A stretch of DNA of 60,034 bases. It comes from Bacteroidaceae bacterium (GTDB taxonomy: Bacteria > Bacteroidota > Bacteroidia > Bacteroidales > Bacteroidaceae). Under the pieces are notes generated by a model. It ran no database searches and was not told the origin of the DNA. It saw only the letters and a program-made list of their open reading frames with translations. The stretch lies in assembly GCA_900772575.1 (NCBI GenBank), contig CAAHEN010000037.1, positions 1 through 60,034 on the forward strand, in the 5' to 3' direction. Positions 17,597-26,556 of this stretch are shown in pieces. Numbering within the stretch: the first letter of the stretch is position 1; each line of letters starts with the position of its first letter. Position numbers and translations under genes: made by a program.

Positions 17597-17634
17597 CCAT
17601 ACACATTCATCAACCATAATCATATCTCAGAATC

Positions 17635-18096
17635 ATGGAAAAGTTAGTGATCAATTCTTACGACGAGTTTGCGGCCCATGTCGGTGAGGTGCTCGGCACC
17701 TCCGACTGGCTTGAGGTGGATCAAGACCGGATAAACCTCTTTGCAGACGCCACACTCGACCATCAGTGGATTCACGTAGACACCGAACGTGCGAAAACGG
17801 GTCCCTTTGGCCAGACCATCGTACACGGCTATCTGACGCTGTCACTGCTGCCCTACCTGTGGGAGCAGATCATCGAGGTCAACAACCTGAAGATGATGGT
17901 CAACTATGGCATGGACAAGATGAAGTTTGGCCAGGCCGTCCTGAGCGGCCAGAGCATACGCCTGGTCGCTACGTTGCAGTCTATCGCCAACCTTCGTGGC
18001 ATCTGCAAGGTGGAAATCAAGTTCGCCATCGAGATCAAGGATCAGAAGAAGCCCGCACTCACCGGCGTGGCCACATTCCTCTATCACTTCAACTGA
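17635..18096 (+). CDS. MaoC-like (R)-hydratase / NodN-type dehydratase
   Basis: The 153-residue protein has a single hot-dog fold. The hydratase-2 motif is present: a D-x(4)-H pair in DATLDHQWIHVDTERA (residues ~40-55) followed by GPFGQTIVHGYLTLSLLP. These Asp/His residues activate water for addition to 2-enoyl-CoA thioesters. Members close to NodN are common single-domain proteins whose substrate is not settled. The gene ends 3 nt before the nucleosidase gene and starts 38 nt after the channel gene, so it is probably translated from a polycistronic message. Confidence 0.88.
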   Translation: MEKLVINSYDEFAAHVGEVLGTSDWLEVDQDRINLFADATLDHQWIHVDTERAKTGPFGQTIVHGYLTLSLLPYLWEQIIEVNNLKMMVNYGMDKMKFGQAVLSGQSIRLVATLQSIANLRGICKVEIKFAIEIKDQKKPALTGVATFLYHFN

Positions 18097-18099
18097 CCG

Positions 18100-18684
18100 A
18101 TGGCCGACAATGCGCGTCCCTGCCTGCTGCTGGCCATCGCGCTTCCGGAAGAGGCCTTCGAATGGCAGCCGCAAGACTATGATGTGGTTCGTGTCTTCAC
18201 GGGTGTCGGGAAGGCTGGCGCTGCGATGACGCTTACCGAAGCGGTGCTGAGGCACCGGCCAGTGGCCGTTGTCAATGCCGGCACTGCGGGTGCGCTCCAT
18301 TACAATGTGGGTGACATCTTGGTCTGCGACCGTTTCATCGACCGCGACCTGAAGCCACTGGCCATCCATGGCGTTGTCTCTGAGCGCTCAAGTGCGGTTC
18401 CGGCCAAGCCGGCGTTCGTTTCCCGGATTGACGGCAATGACACGGCACGGACTTTCACCGTCAGTACCGGCGACTCGTTTGTGGTCGATGCCTCCCATGC
18501 TGTCGGCGACGTCGTGGATATGGAGGCTTTCGCGCTGGCCACCGTCTGCCAGCGCTATGGCTTGCCCTTCGTGGCCGTCAAGTATGTCACCGATGTCATC
18601 GGGCAGAACTCCGTGGCACACTGGGAAGAGAAACTGCATGACGCAGTCTGCGGACTGGCCGCCTACTTCGCGGCATACAGGTAG
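18100..18684 (+). CDS. Nucleoside phosphorylase-like nucleosidase (MTA/SAH or futalosine type)
   Basis: A short (194-residue) member of the PNP/UDP phosphorylase family. Motifs are FTGVGKAGAAMT, VVNAGTAGALHYNVGDILVCDRFIDRDL, TGDSFV and the substrate loop VVDMEAFALATVCQRYGLPF, in which the conserved Met-Glu pair contacts the ribose and Asp-like residues act on the base. The pattern fits methylthioadenosine/S-adenosylhomocysteine nucleosidase, but futalosine hydrolase has a similar size and motifs, so the substrate is open. It starts 3 nt after the MaoC-like gene and is thus coupled to it. Confidence 0.8.
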   Translation: MADNARPCLLLAIALPEEAFEWQPQDYDVVRVFTGVGKAGAAMTLTEAVLRHRPVAVVNAGTAGALHYNVGDILVCDRFIDRDLKPLAIHGVVSERSSAVPAKPAFVSRIDGNDTARTFTVSTGDSFVVDASHAVGDVVDMEAFALATVCQRYGLPFVAVKYVTDVIGQNSVAHWEEKLHDAVCGLAAYFAAYR

Positions 18685-18872
18685 AACGTCCCGTCGCGGC
18701 GTGAACTTGCTGGAACAATGGCTCTTGCATTCAAACCGGTATGCAGCGGCCTGCGTAGGGCACCAGTCCACAGTGTCCTTTGGCACAGGGCTGAAAGGCT
18801 GGTGCCTGTGTTTCTGGGGCACTATCAGGCCCTTTGGCCAGCGCCTGCCGGAGGTATCTCAGAAAAAAACTG

Positions 18873-18880
18873 TACTTTTG
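18873..18880 (+). promoter_or_regulatory. Putative -7 box of guaA
   Basis: TACTTTTG matches TAnnTTTG and lies 39 nt before the guaA ATG. A TTG at the expected distance is not seen. The 234-nt gap before guaA holds no recognised riboswitch, though it contains several short GC-rich inverted repeats. Confidence 0.45.
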
Positions 18881-18918
18881 TATCTGTAATTTTACATCAC
18901 TCCCCATAACCAACCAAG

Positions 18919-20472
18919 ATGCAACAGAAAATCATCATCCTAGACTTCGGCTCGCAGACGACGCAGCTCATTGGCCGCCGCGTCCGCGAACTGGACACTT
19001 TCTGCGAAATCCTTCCTTACAACAAGTTTCCGCACGATGACCCGTCGGTCATCGGCGTCATACTGTCCGGTTCGCCTTACAGCGTCTACGACCCTGAGGC
19101 CTTCAAGGTAGACCTCTCCACCATCCGTGGCCGCCTGCCCATCTTGGGCATTTGCTACGGTGCGCAATACATGGCGCAAACCTATGGCGGCAAAGTGGAG
19201 CCTGCGGGCAGCCGTGAATACGGTCGCGCCAATCTAACATGGACAGACCATGCCAATCCGCTGTTGGCCGGTATCGGGGAGGGGTCACAGGTGTGGATGA
19301 GCCATGGCGACACCATCACCGCCATCCCTGAAGGCTTCAAGTGCATCGCCTCGACGGACAAAGTAAAATACGCCGCCTACCAGGCAGAGGGCGAACCGCT
19401 CTGGGGCGTACAGTTCCATCCAGAAGTGTTCCATTCGTTGCAAGGCACACAGCTCCTGCGCAATTTCGTCGTCGGCATTTGCGGCAGTCGCCAGGACTGG
19501 AGCCCGGCTTCGTTCGTCGACACCACGGTTGCTGAGCTCAAGGCGCAATTGGGCAATGACCGCGTCATTCTGGGACTTTCCGGCGGTGTCGACAGTTCGG
19601 TTGCCGCTGTACTCCTGCATCGCGCCATCGGCAAGAACCTGACCTGCATCTTCGTCGACCATGGCATGCTCCGCAAAAATGAGTTCCACGACGTGCTCCG
19701 TGACTATGAGGGTCTGGGACTCAATGTGATTGGCGTCGACGCGAGTGAGAAGTTCTTTCGTGAACTGGCTGGTGTCAGCGAGCCTGAGCAGAAACGCAAG
19801 ATCATCGGTCGTGGCTTTATCGAAGTTTTCGATGCCGAGGCGCACAAGATTACCGATGCCAAATGGCTGGCGCAAGGCACCATCTATCCCGACCGCATTG
19901 AGAGCCTCAATATCACCGGTAAGGTCATCAAGAGCCACCACAATGTAGGCGGACTGCCAGAGAAGATGCACCTCAAACTCTGTGAGCCCCTCCGCTGGCT
20001 CTTCAAGGACGAGGTACGCCGTGTGGGTCGCCAACTGGGTATGCCTGAGCACCTCATCACGCGTCACCCCTTCCCAGGCCCCGGTCTGGCCGTTCGCATT
20101 CTCGGCGACATCACGCCTGAGAAGGTACGTATCCTTCAGGATGCTGACGACATCTTCATCCGTGGCTTGCGTGAGTGGAAGTCCACAGACAAGGATGGAC
20201 ACGAGGACACGCTCTACAATCAAGTATGGCAGGCCGGCGTCATTTTGCTCCCGGTCAAGAGCGTTGGCGTCATGGGTGACGAGCGCACCTATGAGCGGGC
20301 TGTGGCGCTGAGGGCTGTCACAAGTACCGACGCCATGACCGCAGACTGGGCCCACCTTCCCTACGAGTTCATGGCCAAGGTGTCCAACGACATCATCAAC
20401 CATGTCAAAGGAGTCAACCGCGTCTGCTACGACATCTCGTCAAAGCCGCCTTCAACAATCGAGTGGGAGTAA
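18919..20472 (+). CDS. guaA: GMP synthase (glutamine-hydrolysing)
   Basis: GuaA converts XMP to GMP using glutamine and ATP. The 517-residue protein contains both halves: a class I glutamine amidotransferase with nucleophile Cys 79 in ILGICYGAQ and the His 167/Glu 169 pair in QFHPEV, then the ATP pyrophosphatase loop GLSGGVDSS (SGGVDS at 221-226) and the dimerisation domain ending in the family C-terminus PPSTIEWE. Length is normal. It is the last gene of the plus-strand run and is followed by a hairpin at 20537-20571. Confidence 0.97.
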   Translation: MQQKIIILDFGSQTTQLIGRRVRELDTFCEILPYNKFPHDDPSVIGVILSGSPYSVYDPEAFKVDLSTIRGRLPILGICYGAQYMAQTYGGKVEPAGSREYGRANLTWTDHANPLLAGIGEGSQVWMSHGDTITAIPEGFKCIASTDKVKYAAYQAEGEPLWGVQFHPEVFHSLQGTQLLRNFVVGICGSRQDWSPASFVDTTVAELKAQLGNDRVILGLSGGVDSSVAAVLLHRAIGKNLTCIFVDHGMLRKNEFHDVLRDYEGLGLNVIGVDASEKFFRELAGVSEPEQKRKIIGRGFIEVFDAEAHKITDAKWLAQGTIYPDRIESLNITGKVIKSHHNVGGLPEKMHLKLCEPLRWLFKDEVRRVGRQLGMPEHLITRHPFPGPGLAVRILGDITPEKVRILQDADDIFIRGLREWKSTDKDGHEDTLYNQVWQAGVILLPVKSVGVMGDERTYERAVALRAVTSTDAMTADWAHLPYEFMAKVSNDIINHVKGVNRVCYDISSKPPSTIEWE

Positions 20473-20536
20473 GCGTAAGCAAATTGCCGAGGTGCGGCTT
20501 GGCCCAAGTTGCCATCCTGTGCCTCTAACGTCAACC

Positions 20537-20571
20537 AGCCCGCAGCGCCTTCCGATAAGGGGCTGCGGGCT
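20537..20571 (+). terminator. Hairpin downstream of guaA
   Basis: Arms AGCCCGCAGC (20537-20546) and GCTGCGGGCT (20562-20571) pair perfectly over 10 bp and the stem continues inward with CCTT/AAGG. It lies between the convergent guaA and protease genes. There is no strong T-run, so it may act with other factors. Confidence 0.55.
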
Positions 20572-20670
20572 GCTGTGGATATGAAAGAATTTTCGACGGG
20601 CGAAAACAGTAAGGGTGAACCCGTGAAAGATGGACGATTGCTAAAAAGTAGTGTTGGGCTTGGCTTGTTG

Positions 20671-22029
20671 CTAATAAGGGATTGCCTCTAAATACATGTC
20701 TTTCAAATTGAGTATTACCAGTTTGAAACGTTCCAAGAGGTCTAGCCCGAGCGTTCCATCTTCGTCTCCCTCCAAGAAGTGTTCCTTCTTTAATTCTTCG
20801 GAATGCAAATCAATGCCTGTGTTCACCGTCACGGAATCAAGAACTGTTGTGCCGTTTCCCAGGCTGAACTCTTTATGTGGCAAGCGATAACTGCGTGTTG
20901 TCTGTACAGCACCTACACCTGCTACACGCAGGGAATCGGGTGTTCCTATAGCTTGTACCTCATCCTTATGCCGCCCATACCAATGTGGCAAGAGTGTTGT
21001 ATTATAGCCGCCGGTATCAAAATGGAAATAAAGAGGTTGTCTGTCTTTGTCTGTGGTCGTAAATCGCAGACTTTCGCTATCTGTTCGCAAGAGGTTACTT
21101 GCATTGAACGGAAGGGGTGAGGGCGTAGCTGGGATAATGAACGTTTGATGTTCAAAGTCCAATTGAATTTCTTTCATGCGAAGCATTATTGGCAGGCCTA
21201 TGACAGGAGGAAGCAATGTCCCAACGCTATCCACTTTTGAATTGCCGGTCTGGATGTCAACGACAAGAAAAGGGACATTGGCCCAAGTCATGTCACCGAT
21301 ATGTAAGGTATCTGCCATTGCATATCGCCCCTGTTGCATGCCGACTCCAGCCATAGGAACTGTTGCGTCTAACAGTCGCAAACCATAATCACGCGCTTGC
21401 TTGGAGGATATGACATTAACACCTGCGCCAGTATCAAATACCAACGCGCTTCCTAATCCGTTGATGCGCCCGTCCATCGTAATAAAATGCCCAGTATTCG
21501 TCTTGTCACCAACTGCATGCATCATATCGTGCGTTTTCATTGGGATGCGATAAGTATCGGGTTGATGCAGTGGTTGGCAAATAGGCATGTTATTGGCAAA
21601 GGCATGGTATTGTTGCGCAAGGATGAGAAGTCCTCCGACCTGCGTACTGTCCGCACCCTGAGTTTTCAGTTGGTTGCAAAGATCCTGCATCAGCGCCGCA
21701 GCTTCGGCGTAATGATCGGTACGCGCAAGGTTAATTCCCAATAACACAGTCATGTTCAATGTGTTATCTCCTAATTCCTCTTGATGGTTGTTCAACAGGT
21801 CGCTCAACACGATATATGCAGAGTCAGGTTGGTTGAAATAATGGTACGTCATAGCCAATGCCATCTTATGAATTAACGGACTGACGGAATCCGTTGGTGT
21901 AGCTTTCAGTTCGTGAGCCAAGTCAAACCAACGGCCTTCGCCCATCAATATCCTAATGCGCCCATCGGCATTTTGTGCCTGTACACTCAATGCAATAAGC
22001 ACGCTGAGTAGAGCAAGAATTTTTTTCAT
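20671..22029 (-). CDS. Exported aspartyl protease with two retropepsin-like lobes
   Basis: The 452-residue protein has a signal peptide (first ~18 residues, ending VQAQ), a helical N-terminal region of TPR-like character (residues ~25-145), then two aspartyl protease lobes. Each lobe has a DTG catalytic triplet: VFDTGAGVNVIS (Asp 199) and FHFDTGGYNTTL (Asp 338). Each is followed by a hydrophobic GLP/GLD motif (GLPIML, LGLDLLERF). It should be exported, and could act in the periplasm or at the surface. Base composition is visibly more AT-rich than its neighbours, which suggests transfer. The ATG at 22029 aligns with the signal peptide. Catalytic activity is inferred, not shown. Confidence 0.82.
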   Translation of the reverse strand: MKKILALLSVLIALSVQAQNADGRIRILMGEGRWFDLAHELKATPTDSVSPLIHKMALAMTYHYFNQPDSAYIVLSDLLNNHQEELGDNTLNMTVLLGINLARTDHYAEAAALMQDLCNQLKTQGADSTQVGGLLILAQQYHAFANNMPICQPLHQPDTYRIPMKTHDMMHAVGDKTNTGHFITMDGRINGLGSALVFDTGAGVNVISSKQARDYGLRLLDATVPMAGVGMQQGRYAMADTLHIGDMTWANVPFLVVDIQTGNSKVDSVGTLLPPVIGLPIMLRMKEIQLDFEHQTFIIPATPSPLPFNASNLLRTDSESLRFTTTDKDRQPLYFHFDTGGYNTTLLPHWYGRHKDEVQAIGTPDSLRVAGVGAVQTTRSYRLPHKEFSLGNGTTVLDSVTVNTGIDLHSEELKKEHFLEGDEDGTLGLDLLERFKLVILNLKDMYLEAIPY

Positions 22030-22053
22030 GTTATCCAAGTGTGTATATGTTGG

Positions 22054-22061
22054 CAAAGGTA
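22054..22061 (-). promoter_or_regulatory. Putative -7 box of the aspartyl protease gene
   Basis: Minus strand TACCTTTG, 25 nt upstream of the chosen ATG. The -33 partner is not evident. Confidence 0.4.
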
Positions 22062-22167
22062 GTTATTTATTTGGCATTTCATTAAGAAAATGCCATTTTT
22101 CTCTGAGGGAAGTCGGTTAAAAAGCAATTCAATAGACAGTGGTCATTAGGGCTATATTCTTGACCGG

Positions 22168-22351
22168 CTGGGCTTCAGCTGTGCCTTAAAGTGGGTCCTT
22201 GAAACTGGAACTTCCCTACCCAAAGAAAATTTTCGGCTCTGCCCTTACTTCTTTCATTCCTGAAAGAAGTAAGGGCAGAGCCGAAAATAAGAGAAGAGAT
22301 ATCCTTGTCCGCTTGTCTTCACAGGACCGTCTGGGACGAGCTGAAGTCCAG
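22168..22351. repeat. Compound palindromic element with a perfect 28-bp hairpin
   Basis: The 354-nt gap between the CcsBA and protease genes has no coding frame but a nested inverted repeat. The centre is a perfect 28-bp stem (22229-22256 with 22261-22288) closed by a 4-nt loop TTCC. Further out, GGTCCT (22194-22199) pairs with AGGACC (22323-22328) and CTGGGCTTCAGCT (22168-22180) with AGCTGAAGTCCAG (22339-22351, one G-T pair). On the minus strand the central stem is followed by TTTTCTTTG, so it can act as the CcsBA terminator, but the outer arms suggest a larger palindromic element. Confidence 0.75.
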
Positions 22352-22383
22352 GGCAGAGGTGGCTATGGGACTTTCACGGTGCA

Positions 22384-24603
22384 CTATCCCGCATAGCTGT
22401 GTAGGCCAGTCAGGAAGTAGTTGACACCGAAATAAGTCATCAGCACCGTCAGAAATGCCACAAGCATGTAGGTGTGGAACACCATCGGGCGGCGCAGAGC
22501 CGGGAAACTGCCGTCATGAAGCGGGAAGGCATAGATGAGCAGTGTGACGAGCGCCCAAGTCTCCTTGGCATCCCACCCCCAGTAGCGTCCCCAGGACTGG
22601 TTGGCCCAGACGGCACCGATGAAGATGCCGATGGCCAGTAGGAACACGGCTGGATAGAGCAACAGGTGACTGGCGTCGGCCAAGCGGGTGAGTGTCGCAT
22701 CGCGCTGTGGCACAGGCATGCCACTGCGCCTGACGATGCAGGCAGCTGCGGCACCGAGCATGGTGAAGGCCAGCAGCGAATAGGCCAGCATGATGACCAT
22801 GACGTGGACGCTCAGCAGTGGCGAGGCCAGTACGGGCATGAGTTGCGTGATAGGTGGGTTGCTCTGCCCTATCATCGAGACCATGAGCGCCAAGCCGCAG
22901 ACGATGAGGCCGAACGGACGCACGAAGGAGAGTCGGCGTTTCAGGACAAACATGAGCAACAGGCTGAAGCCGGCCATGCACTGCATCGTCTCGAAGCCAT
23001 TGCTCATGGGCCAGTGCTGGCTGACGTAGCCGCGGAGGGCAATGAAGGCCAGAAGGTAGACGAAGCACACTGCGGCGATGATGTCCGTCGGGAGACAGAC
23101 GCGCCGGGACAGGCTGCGACCATTGACGAGCGAGCGACAGAACAGCGCGAAGACGCCAATGCCCAGGATTAGCGGTACGAGAGCAGCCATGAGCCCGGGC
23201 TTGTAGTTGTTGTAGATGATTTCGGCTTCGAAGCGGGTGGGGGAGGGCAAGTTTTCCATACCGGCCATCAGCTCCTGCTGCTCACGGATCTTCAACAAGG
23301 CCTCGTTGGCTTGTATGTTCCGGCCATGCTTTATCTCGCGGGCCACATATTCCATGCTGCCCAGTATGAACTTCCAATCGTCCATCGGCATGTCGGCTGG
23401 CCGGCTGTCTACCCATGACATCCACTCGATGTGCCCGTCAGCCGTTTTGTAGGGATAGATCTTGATGATTTTGCCGGTGCAGACGAGACTGATGAGCTTG
23501 GCCTTCTCGTCGGCGGCACGTACATTGGCGTCGTTGCCTTCATGCAGCGCTGCTTCGAGTTTGTAACCTGTCGGCCCATAGAAGTCCGACAGGGCGGCAT
23601 ACTTGCCTTCGATGCCTAGCAGTTGTTTAACCCTATCCCCCTTGACACTGATCATGGGCTCGTCCTTCCAGACGTCATAGTCGAAAATCCATCCGGTCAG
23701 CACCTGTTCGGCGGTCAGTCCCTTGTATCCGTTGTGTCCATAGAGTTTGGTGCAGAAGTCTGCGGCCAGTGTCTGCAAGGGACAGACGCGGTCTTCCCAG
23801 TAGACGTAGAGCCGGCCATATGATTTGGCCAAGCCACGCTGAAGGGTCACAGGCGTCTCGTCGGCCGCGGCCTTGGCTTGCTGGGTGAAGGTGAAGAGCC
23901 CAAGAGCGAGCATGGCGACGGCCATTGTGCCGCGGAGCCGTGCGAGAAGGGCACGCAGCCTTGTGCGCTTTTGGAAGAAGAAGGCCACGAAGCCAATGAG
24001 CAGCAGTGCATAGCCCGTATAGGTGATGCCGATGCCCCATGGGTCGTAGGCGACAGAGAGCGTGGAGCGCTGTGGGGCTATGGCGGTCTGGTAGAAACGG
24101 TAACCTTGGTGCTTGAAGATGTTGTTCATCGAGACCGTGCCTTCAGTGCAGGTGCCGTCGGGTGCTATGATTTCTATGTCGCTGACGTAGTCCATGCCCG
24201 CTGTCGTTCCGGGATAGAAAATGGTGCGGCAGTCTTTGAGTTTCAGTTCGAATGGAAAGTGAGCCACATGCTTGTTGTCGAGGAGGTAGCCATTGACGGC
24301 GCGTGTGCCGGTTGCCAGTTCGACTGTGCCTTGGCTACTGAAGCAGTGTGTGACGAGTGCGCCAAGGAGAATGACAGCGAAGGCCGCGTGTATCAGAAGT
24401 GTAGCCGGTGCCCTGAACTTGACGCACCGGCAGACATAGATCAGACCACAGCACGCCATGACGGCCCAGATAGCCACTGTCCACGGTGCGGTGTAAATGT
24501 AGCTCATGGCCACAGGGGCGCCACAGGCTTTTTCCACGATGGTGGCTGCCATGAGGACGACGACAATCACGGCACACAGCCCGAACGATAGATTCTTGAG
24601 CAT
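22384..24603 (-). CDS. Cytochrome c assembly protein CcsBA (ResB-ResC fusion)
   Basis: This 739-residue inner-membrane protein joins the ResB/CcsB and ResC/CcsA components of the system II cytochrome c synthase, which carries heme across the membrane and attaches it to CxxCH motifs. The N-terminal half has four hydrophobic segments around a periplasmic domain; the C-terminal half has about eight and contains the WWD heme-handling motif SWGRYWGWDAKETWALVT near residue 665, with conserved histidines in flanking helices (for example FPLHDGSF, MVFHTYML). It lies downstream of the gene for a di-heme lipoprotein, its obvious client, with a hairpin in the gap. The ATG at 24603 is preferred; one 33 nt upstream is possible. 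Confidence 0.92.
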   Translation of the reverse strand: MLKNLSFGLCAVIVVVLMAATIVEKACGAPVAMSYIYTAPWTVAIWAVMACCGLIYVCRCVKFRAPATLLIHAAFAVILLGALVTHCFSSQGTVELATGTRAVNGYLLDNKHVAHFPFELKLKDCRTIFYPGTTAGMDYVSDIEIIAPDGTCTEGTVSMNNIFKHQGYRFYQTAIAPQRSTLSVAYDPWGIGITYTGYALLLIGFVAFFFQKRTRLRALLARLRGTMAVAMLALGLFTFTQQAKAAADETPVTLQRGLAKSYGRLYVYWEDRVCPLQTLAADFCTKLYGHNGYKGLTAEQVLTGWIFDYDVWKDEPMISVKGDRVKQLLGIEGKYAALSDFYGPTGYKLEAALHEGNDANVRAADEKAKLISLVCTGKIIKIYPYKTADGHIEWMSWVDSRPADMPMDDWKFILGSMEYVAREIKHGRNIQANEALLKIREQQELMAGMENLPSPTRFEAEIIYNNYKPGLMAALVPLILGIGVFALFCRSLVNGRSLSRRVCLPTDIIAAVCFVYLLAFIALRGYVSQHWPMSNGFETMQCMAGFSLLLMFVLKRRLSFVRPFGLIVCGLALMVSMIGQSNPPITQLMPVLASPLLSVHVMVIMLAYSLLAFTMLGAAAACIVRRSGMPVPQRDATLTRLADASHLLLYPAVFLLAIGIFIGAVWANQSWGRYWGWDAKETWALVTLLIYAFPLHDGSFPALRRPMVFHTYMLVAFLTVLMTYFGVNYFLTGLHSYAG

Positions 24604-24660
24604 GATAATAACTGTTTTGAGGAATATGCCAGACACGCATTGCGCCTGTTACCTTATAAA

Positions 24661-24703
24661 GACTGACTTGCCTGCCGGTGTGTTCGGGCAAAGCAAGTCA
24701 GTC
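24661..24703 (-). terminator. Hairpin with T-run between the di-heme lipoprotein and CcsBA genes
   Basis: Arms 24661-24671 and 24693-24703 (11 bp, GACTGACTTGC type) enclose an inner GCC/GGC stem. On the minus strand the stem is followed by TTTAT. It should stop or reduce transcription from the lipoprotein gene into the CcsBA gene, giving different expression of the two. Confidence 0.6.
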
Positions 24704-24760
24704 AAGATTTATGCATAAGCAGGCGTAAGGCCGCTGGCCTCACGGGTACCTACAGGGGTT

Positions 24761-26398
24761 TTAGATAGCGTCGATGAATTTGCAGATGGCCTCACGGTCA
24801 GAAGCATTCAGGGCGCGGAAGCGTTCAACAGCGCTGCGGGCATCGCTTTCCTCAGAGTAGCCGTGCCACATGATGGCTTCGATGACGTTGCGGGCACGGT
24901 TGTCATGCAGACGGTCAGATGTGGCCGAGCCGGTACACTTCTGATGCAGGCCACGGCCCCAAAGCGGTGTCGTGCGGCACCAACCGGTGCGGATATCATT
25001 GATCATGTGTAGCTTGTGCTGAACCATATCGGTGTAAGGCCAGATTTTCTGATGCGGGTAGCGGGGCAGGTCGTCATTGCCGAAGAAACCGTTCGGGTCA
25101 CGAATTTCATCGTCACCTGTGTTCCACGATGGACGGTGGCACTGGTAACAGCCGATTTGTGTGAAGAGCTCTTTGCCGCGAAGCACTTGTGGGTCGTCGA
25201 CATCGCGGGCTGCGGGAACGGCTAGTCCGCGGTGCCATACCATCAGATCCGTGTATTCGTCGTCTGTCATTTCTGCGGGCAGGTCTTTGGCCGTCAGGTA
25301 GTTCTTGATGCGCTCTTCCATAGTGCCGTTCCACCATGAAGCGTGCTCCTTGTTCGGGTCTACCTTGGCGATGTAAGCCTCAAAGCCGGCTTGCACGTCA
25401 GGGTCTTTCGAGGAGTATTCAGCATAGGTGCCAGCGGCGTCGAGGTAGTGGTAACGACGGTCGCTGCGCGTCACGTTCGTGATGTTCCAGATGGCATTGG
25501 CACCCGGGCCGTCCTGGATGGGACCGCGGCTCAGGGCGTAGGTGTAGCGCTTGGGATACTTCGTGCCGGTGAGGACATTGCTGTAGAGGCTTGTCCATTC
25601 GCCGTCCTTGAAAATGGCCGGGTTGATACCGTTTTTCAGGTATCCAGCCTTGGCGGCTTTCTCTTCCTTGACATACTGGGCCTTGATGCTGTCATCGGGG
25701 ATGGCGTCGAGCAGGCCCGTGCCATAGATACCGATGGTGCTTTCGAGACGCACTTCGTAATCGTCGGGGATTTGATAGCCTTGGTTGTGGACGTAGATGG
25801 CGTCTTCAGGCATGGTCACCTCGGGATACTGGAGCTCATAAGTTGTGCCGTCAGGGAACTTGTTGCCCCACTGGTCGACGGCCGTCTTCCACTCGATTTT
25901 CACCTTGCTGGCGTCAACTGGAGCTTTGAACGGTGCGACAGCATAGCCCTGAGGCATACCGGCAAGCCAGCTGACATAGGCATTTGTATTCTTGTTGTAG
26001 ACGACGAGCAGGCAGCCGTTGCCCGGGTCGGCGGTGTTGAACGATCCGTCGGGCTGGCGCTTGCCGTGGCCGTAGCCGGGGTGGCAGTGGAGGCATGACG
26101 TGCGGATGTAGACTGGGCCAAGTCCGGAACGTGTGCCTGTGGTGTTGGTCATGAAGGGCTTCTCGAAGAGGGCCTCACCATTCTTGAATGACTGATAGAA
26201 CTTCTCTTCGACTACAGCTGTCGGCTGCTCGTAGGCGTTCGCCGTAGCAAGGTAAGCCGTACCGAGCTGGCCACCGGTATAGTACCAGTCGGGCTTCTCG
26301 TCTGTAGTGCCGTCCGTGTTCGTGATGTTGTTGTCATCTGAACAAGCCGAGAACGCCACTACTGCTGCTGCAAATAGCAGAATTTTGTTTGTGTACAT
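24761..26398 (-). CDS. Di-heme c-type lipoprotein (DUF1111 / di-heme oxidoreductase-like)
   Basis: The 545-residue protein starts with a lipoprotein signal (lipobox FSAC, Cys 19). It has two c-type heme sites, CLHCH (Cys 102, 105, His 106) and CYQCH (Cys 417, 420, His 421), in the arrangement of the DUF1111 'thiol oxidoreductase' or di-heme oxidoreductase family. A fold with two heme domains as in bacterial di-heme peroxidases is likely. It lies 158 nt downstream of an imelysin gene, a recurring pairing linked in other bacteria to iron uptake. Electron transfer or peroxidase-like chemistry in iron acquisition is an inference. The ATG at 26398 was chosen because it creates the lipoprotein signal. 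Confidence 0.9.
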   Translation of the reverse strand: MYTNKILLFAAAVVAFSACSDDNNITNTDGTTDEKPDWYYTGGQLGTAYLATANAYEQPTAVVEEKFYQSFKNGEALFEKPFMTNTTGTRSGLGPVYIRTSCLHCHPGYGHGKRQPDGSFNTADPGNGCLLVVYNKNTNAYVSWLAGMPQGYAVAPFKAPVDASKVKIEWKTAVDQWGNKFPDGTTYELQYPEVTMPEDAIYVHNQGYQIPDDYEVRLESTIGIYGTGLLDAIPDDSIKAQYVKEEKAAKAGYLKNGINPAIFKDGEWTSLYSNVLTGTKYPKRYTYALSRGPIQDGPGANAIWNITNVTRSDRRYHYLDAAGTYAEYSSKDPDVQAGFEAYIAKVDPNKEHASWWNGTMEERIKNYLTAKDLPAEMTDDEYTDLMVWHRGLAVPAARDVDDPQVLRGKELFTQIGCYQCHRPSWNTGDDEIRDPNGFFGNDDLPRYPHQKIWPYTDMVQHKLHMINDIRTGWCRTTPLWGRGLHQKCTGSATSDRLHDNRARNVIEAIMWHGYSEESDARSAVERFRALNASDREAICKFIDAI

Positions 26399-26556
26399 GT
26401 CTTTGACTTTAGTTTTGATGAAAAGGGGTGTTATGTACCCATAAGCGGATGACAGCGGGAAAGAGCCCAAGAGCCTATTCCGACCATCATCCGTATTGAG
26501 GTTTAGCTTAAAAAACCTATAGCTGTGTTGCCAGCACCTATAGATTTGTTTGCTGT

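Noticed and set aside
18685..18918. Purine riboswitch upstream of guaA
   Set aside because: The gap has short inverted repeats but not the conserved core of a purine or other riboswitch that I can recognise.
19285..20403. 372-codon open frame antisense to guaA
   Set aside because: It is a shadow frame of a highly conserved gene, with no start context or family match.
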